Origin: Acidobacteriota bacterium
GTDB lineage: Bacteria > Acidobacteriota > Terriglobia > UBA7540
DNA: 6,559 bases
NCBI GenBank assembly: GCA_021828225.1
Contig: JAKASH010000172.1
Span: 1 to 6,559, forward strand
Direction: 5' to 3'
Part shown: in pieces, positions 6,542 through 6,559 of the stretch
Layout of the letters: every line of letters begins with the position of its first letter
Position numbering within the stretch: position 1 is the stretch's first letter
Made by a program: the position numbers and the translations under genes
The notes under the pieces: generated by a model
The model's database searches: none
Seen by the model: the letters and a program-made list of their open reading frames with translations, nothing else
Told to the model about the DNA's origin: nothing

Positions 6542-6559
6542 TTATTGAACAGAGAAAGT
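6542..6559 (-). CDS. Possible last codons of an upstream gene (cpaB/rcpC candidate), truncated by the window edge
   Basis: Reading into the window from its right edge on the minus strand, one frame gives T-F-S-V-Q followed by TAA (stop at 6542-6544), 21 nt before the cpaC start. In Tad loci the gene directly upstream of the secretin is commonly cpaB/rcpC, a periplasmic protein that works with the secretin, so this could be its C-terminus. Only five residues are visible, so neither the frame nor the identity can be proved. A second frame stays open and ends in a TGA overlapping the cpaC ATG (ATGA), and the third frame is also open at this point. The assignment rests on position alone. Confidence 0.22.
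   Translation of the reverse strand, partial: TFSVQ

Overview
The window is a run of co-directional genes, all on the minus strand, encoding the core of a Tad/Flp (tight adherence) type IVc pilus secretion machine. Read in the direction of transcription (from high to low coordinates) the order is: cpaC/rcpA outer-membrane secretin (5084-6520), cpaE/tadZ polar-localisation ATPase-like protein (3856-5043), cpaF/tadA secretion ATPase (2547-3848), tadB (1564-2535) and tadC (629-1543) inner-membrane platform proteins. Two further genes follow that are easy to overlook: a 32-codon single-membrane-helix microprotein (442-540) and a GTG-started DUF192-family protein that runs off the left edge (1-405). 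The last codons of a further upstream gene, possibly cpaB, may lie at 6542-6559. Coding density is nearly complete: the only gaps are about 40 nt between cpaC and cpaE, short gaps of 7-20 nt between cpaE, cpaF, tadB and tadC, 88 nt between tadC and the microprotein gene, and 36 nt before the DUF192 gene. I see no terminator or convincing promoter, so the whole window looks like the interior of one long operon that continues past both edges.

How the parts work together, from knowledge of the families: CpaC forms the outer-membrane channel. CpaF hydrolyses ATP in the cytoplasm and drives pilin assembly through the TadB/TadC inner-membrane platform. CpaE places the machine in the cell. The prepilin (flp), the prepilin peptidase (cpaA/tadV) and the minor pilins (tadE/F) are not in the window and would have to lie outside it. 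No cpaD/rcpB lies between cpaC and cpaE, and tadD does not directly follow tadC, although these genes sit there in the classical Aggregatibacter/Caulobacter layouts.

The organism is a didermic Gram-negative-type bacterium, because it has a secretin. The mid-range GC content, the compact cpaC-cpaE-cpaF-tadB-tadC order with a DUF192 gene nearby, and the style of the proteins suggest a soil-type lineage such as Acidobacteriota. That placement is inference and was not tested against any database.

The five large genes are ordinary members of their families. The part that deserves a second look is the tail of the operon: the microprotein with a strong ribosome binding site, and the DUF192 gene, which lies in the same reading frame behind the microprotein's stop codon.
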